Source of the DNA: Ruminococcus sp. HUN007
GTDB taxonomy: Bacteria > Bacillota > Clostridia > Oscillospirales > Ruminococcaceae
Assembly (NCBI RefSeq): GCF_000712055.1
Contig: NZ_JOOA01000002.1
Coordinates: forward strand, 620,001 to 684,000
DNA: 64,000 bases
Direction of reading: 5' to 3'
Numbering within the stretch: position 1 is the first letter of the stretch; each line of letters begins with the position of its first letter. Position numbers and translations under genes: made by a program. Below, piece after piece: positions 62,696 to 64,000 of this stretch. Under the pieces are notes generated by a model. That model had not been told where the DNA came from. It saw only the letters and a program-made list of their open reading frames with translations, and did no database searches.

Positions 62696-63607
62696 TTACT
62701 CACTGAATATCCCTGAACGGACAATTTTATCAATTGCCGATACAGCTTCATCGTACGGTATTCTTTCTTCAAGAAGCTTTAATGTAAGTGTCTCATAATC
62801 CTCTCTGTAAATTTCCTCTTTAACTATCAATTCCAGTAAATCCGGAATATTAACACCAGGCTGTGCCGATGGACAAATATTAGTTTTCGCTCTTTCGCAC
62901 CTGACTTCTTTAACTAATTCTTTTAAATCCTCAGTCAACGGAACAATCTCCAGTAATTTATAAACGTCATATAGATGGCGTGAATATTTCTTAATTCTTC
63001 CCTGCAGATAATAATCACATACAGCAAAAACCTTATCCGCTAATGTTCTGTCAAGCGACTGAACCTTCATATCAAATAAATCAAGATTATATGTTTCTAT
63101 CAATTCAGGCGCTTCATCACTAAATGTATCACCAACATAACTATGAACCGGAAGCAAAACTGTCGGAAACGATATCTCTGCAAACGAAGTTTCCATTAAT
63201 ACAGCATTCTTAACTGCATCATCAGGTTCTTCCAGTACTGAGTTATATTCGAGAATGTACCTGTTATAACTTCTGCGGCTTCTCGTTTCATCAATATTCG
63301 GAATGCTAAGATCAAGATCCAGTGCAATTGATTTAATGGCTTGCTTCAGTTTTTTCATCTGCCCTTGTGAAAGTTTCCTGTCTATCGTAATATCAATATC
63401 TTCTGAAAATCGTTTAATTACTTTATGACACTTTGATAATGAAGTTCCACCTTTAAAAACTATATAATCCAGTCTGCTTGCCAGTCCCTTAAGAATCACT
63501 GTTACATAATAATCTTTTTCAACTGCTGACGGAAGAATTCTGTACCTGTCTGCCGCTAAATTGATCGCCTCATAAAACTCCTGTTTACTCTTATGTAGCC
63601 ACGCCAT
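62696..63607 (-). CDS. AbiEii-like nucleotidyltransferase toxin
   Basis: A 303-residue protein of the AbiEii/AbiGii family, the toxin of type IV toxin-antitoxin systems that transfer nucleotides to tRNA or another target and can abort phage infection. It has the family nucleotidyltransferase signature FKGGTSLSKCHK with DIDITID, and VEKDYYVTVIL at the N-terminus. The ATG overlaps the preceding antitoxin-like gene by 17 bases, the usual coupling. Convergent to the XRE gene across a strong terminator. Confidence 0.87.
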   Translation of the reverse strand: MAWLHKSKQEFYEAINLAADRYRILPSAVEKDYYVTVILKGLASRLDYIVFKGGTSLSKCHKVIKRFSEDIDITIDRKLSQGQMKKLKQAIKSIALDLDLSIPNIDETRSRRSYNRYILEYNSVLEEPDDAVKNAVLMETSFAEISFPTVLLPVHSYVGDTFSDEAPELIETYNLDLFDMKVQSLDRTLADKVFAVCDYYLQGRIKKYSRHLYDVYKLLEIVPLTEDLKELVKEVRCERAKTNICPSAQPGVNIPDLLELIVKEEIYREDYETLTLKLLEERIPYDEAVSAIDKIVRSGIFSE

Positions 63608-64000
63608 TTAATAACCCTACCTCGTACATATTTTTATAGATTCTTTCCGGATAATATTTGAAATATGGTTTCAGCATATCAAATTCCAAATTCCTTGTTT
63701 TAAGATAGTAAAGTAAACGTTCAGTAAGCACCGGACCATCAACTTCAGAAACTTCAACTACTTCTCTCATAAGATCAAGGAACTGTAAAGCATAAACATT
63801 CTGCTCATTAACTTCTGTATATGGTCTTCTTACAATCACACGAAAATTTCCGAGTCTGGTATCCCTGTAGTCAGTCGTTGCTTTATTGGAACAGACCTCA
63901 TACGTCATAGGTACCTGTGTTGTAAGTCCGAGTTTATTCGCAAACAGAATGCCGCTCAGATAACCGCATCTGTTTTCACCGTCCTGCAAATATTTCTTTT
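63591..64000 (-). CDS. AbiEi-like antitoxin, incomplete (N-terminus beyond window)
   Basis: The last 131 or so codons of a gene open to the window edge, overlapping the toxin by 17 bases. Its position and segments such as CGYLSGILFANKLGLT and RLGNFRVIVRRPY fit the AbiEi/DUF6088-type antitoxins, which repress the operon and counter the toxin. The DNA-binding winged helix expected at the N-terminus lies outside the window, so this half is assigned mainly by partner and order. No start can be given. Confidence 0.65.
   Translation of the reverse strand, partial: KKYLQDGENRCGYLSGILFANKLGLTTQVPMTYEVCSNKATTDYRDTRLGNFRVIVRRPYTEVNEQNVYALQFLDLMREVVEVSEVDGPVLTERLLYYLKTRNLEFDMLKPYFKYYPERIYKNMYEVGLLNGVAT

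Overview
The window looks like chromosome of a Gram-positive anaerobic clostridium, most likely a Ruminococcus of the flavefaciens/albus type. The grounds are Firmicutes housekeeping genes (HPr kinase, WhiA, RapZ), a secreted protein ending in a type I dockerin (the cellulosome anchoring module), a clostripain-like protease, strong TTGACA/TATAAT promoters, GGAGG ribosome sites and moderate GC content. The species is inferred, not proved.

Layout. 1-3.7 kb: a leftward hprK-murB-rapZ-whiA unit. 3.8-4.2 kb: tRNA-Lys and tRNA-Arg behind one consensus promoter. 4.3-8.1 kb: a leftward two-component/ABC-transporter unit broken up by copies of a dyad-rich repeat. 8.2-16.9 kb: a DEAD-box RNA helicase, a clostripain-like protease, two GT2 glycosyltransferases and a large polytopic GT-C-like membrane protein. 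17-19 kb: a VanY-like carboxypeptidase and an EamA transporter. 19.2-24 kb: a MoxR/DUF58/transglutaminase operon whose third gene is broken by a one-base homopolymer frameshift. 24-28.2 kb: a MATE exporter, then a response regulator/histidine kinase pair. 28.4-30 kb: an unrecognised three-gene cassette (possible TOPRIM-like protein, unknown protein, small P-loop protein). 30.3-31.9 kb: an ECF sigma factor and its membrane partner. 32-39.2 kb: leftward prmA-parE-parC-glmS. 39.4-42.7 kb: a C39-like/SH3/dockerin secreted protein and a membrane-anchored two-domain protein. 43.5-49.6 kb: an operon of two dynamin-like GTPases plus two unknown proteins, with a separately transcribed unknown gene upstream. 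51-58.7 kb: mrp, divergent from a six-gene polyamine operon (speD-speA-speE-speB-carboxynorspermidine dehydrogenase-nspC). 58.7-64 kb: an AT-rich accessory stretch with gene remnants, small zinc-ribbon proteins, a lipoprotein, a TM2-domain protein, an XRE regulator with candidate operators, and an AbiE-like toxin/antitoxin pair cut by the window end.

The main scattered feature is a 113-115 bp repeat with 15-bp terminal inverted repeats and internal GC-rich hairpins. It has four complete copies and several decayed ones, sitting between genes, inside operons, in a 5' leader and in 3' regions. The best candidates for something undescribed are the three-gene cassette, the tandem-dynamin operon, this repeat family, and the presence of two spermidine-forming branches in one operon. 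All function calls come from reading motifs by eye; no database search was possible.
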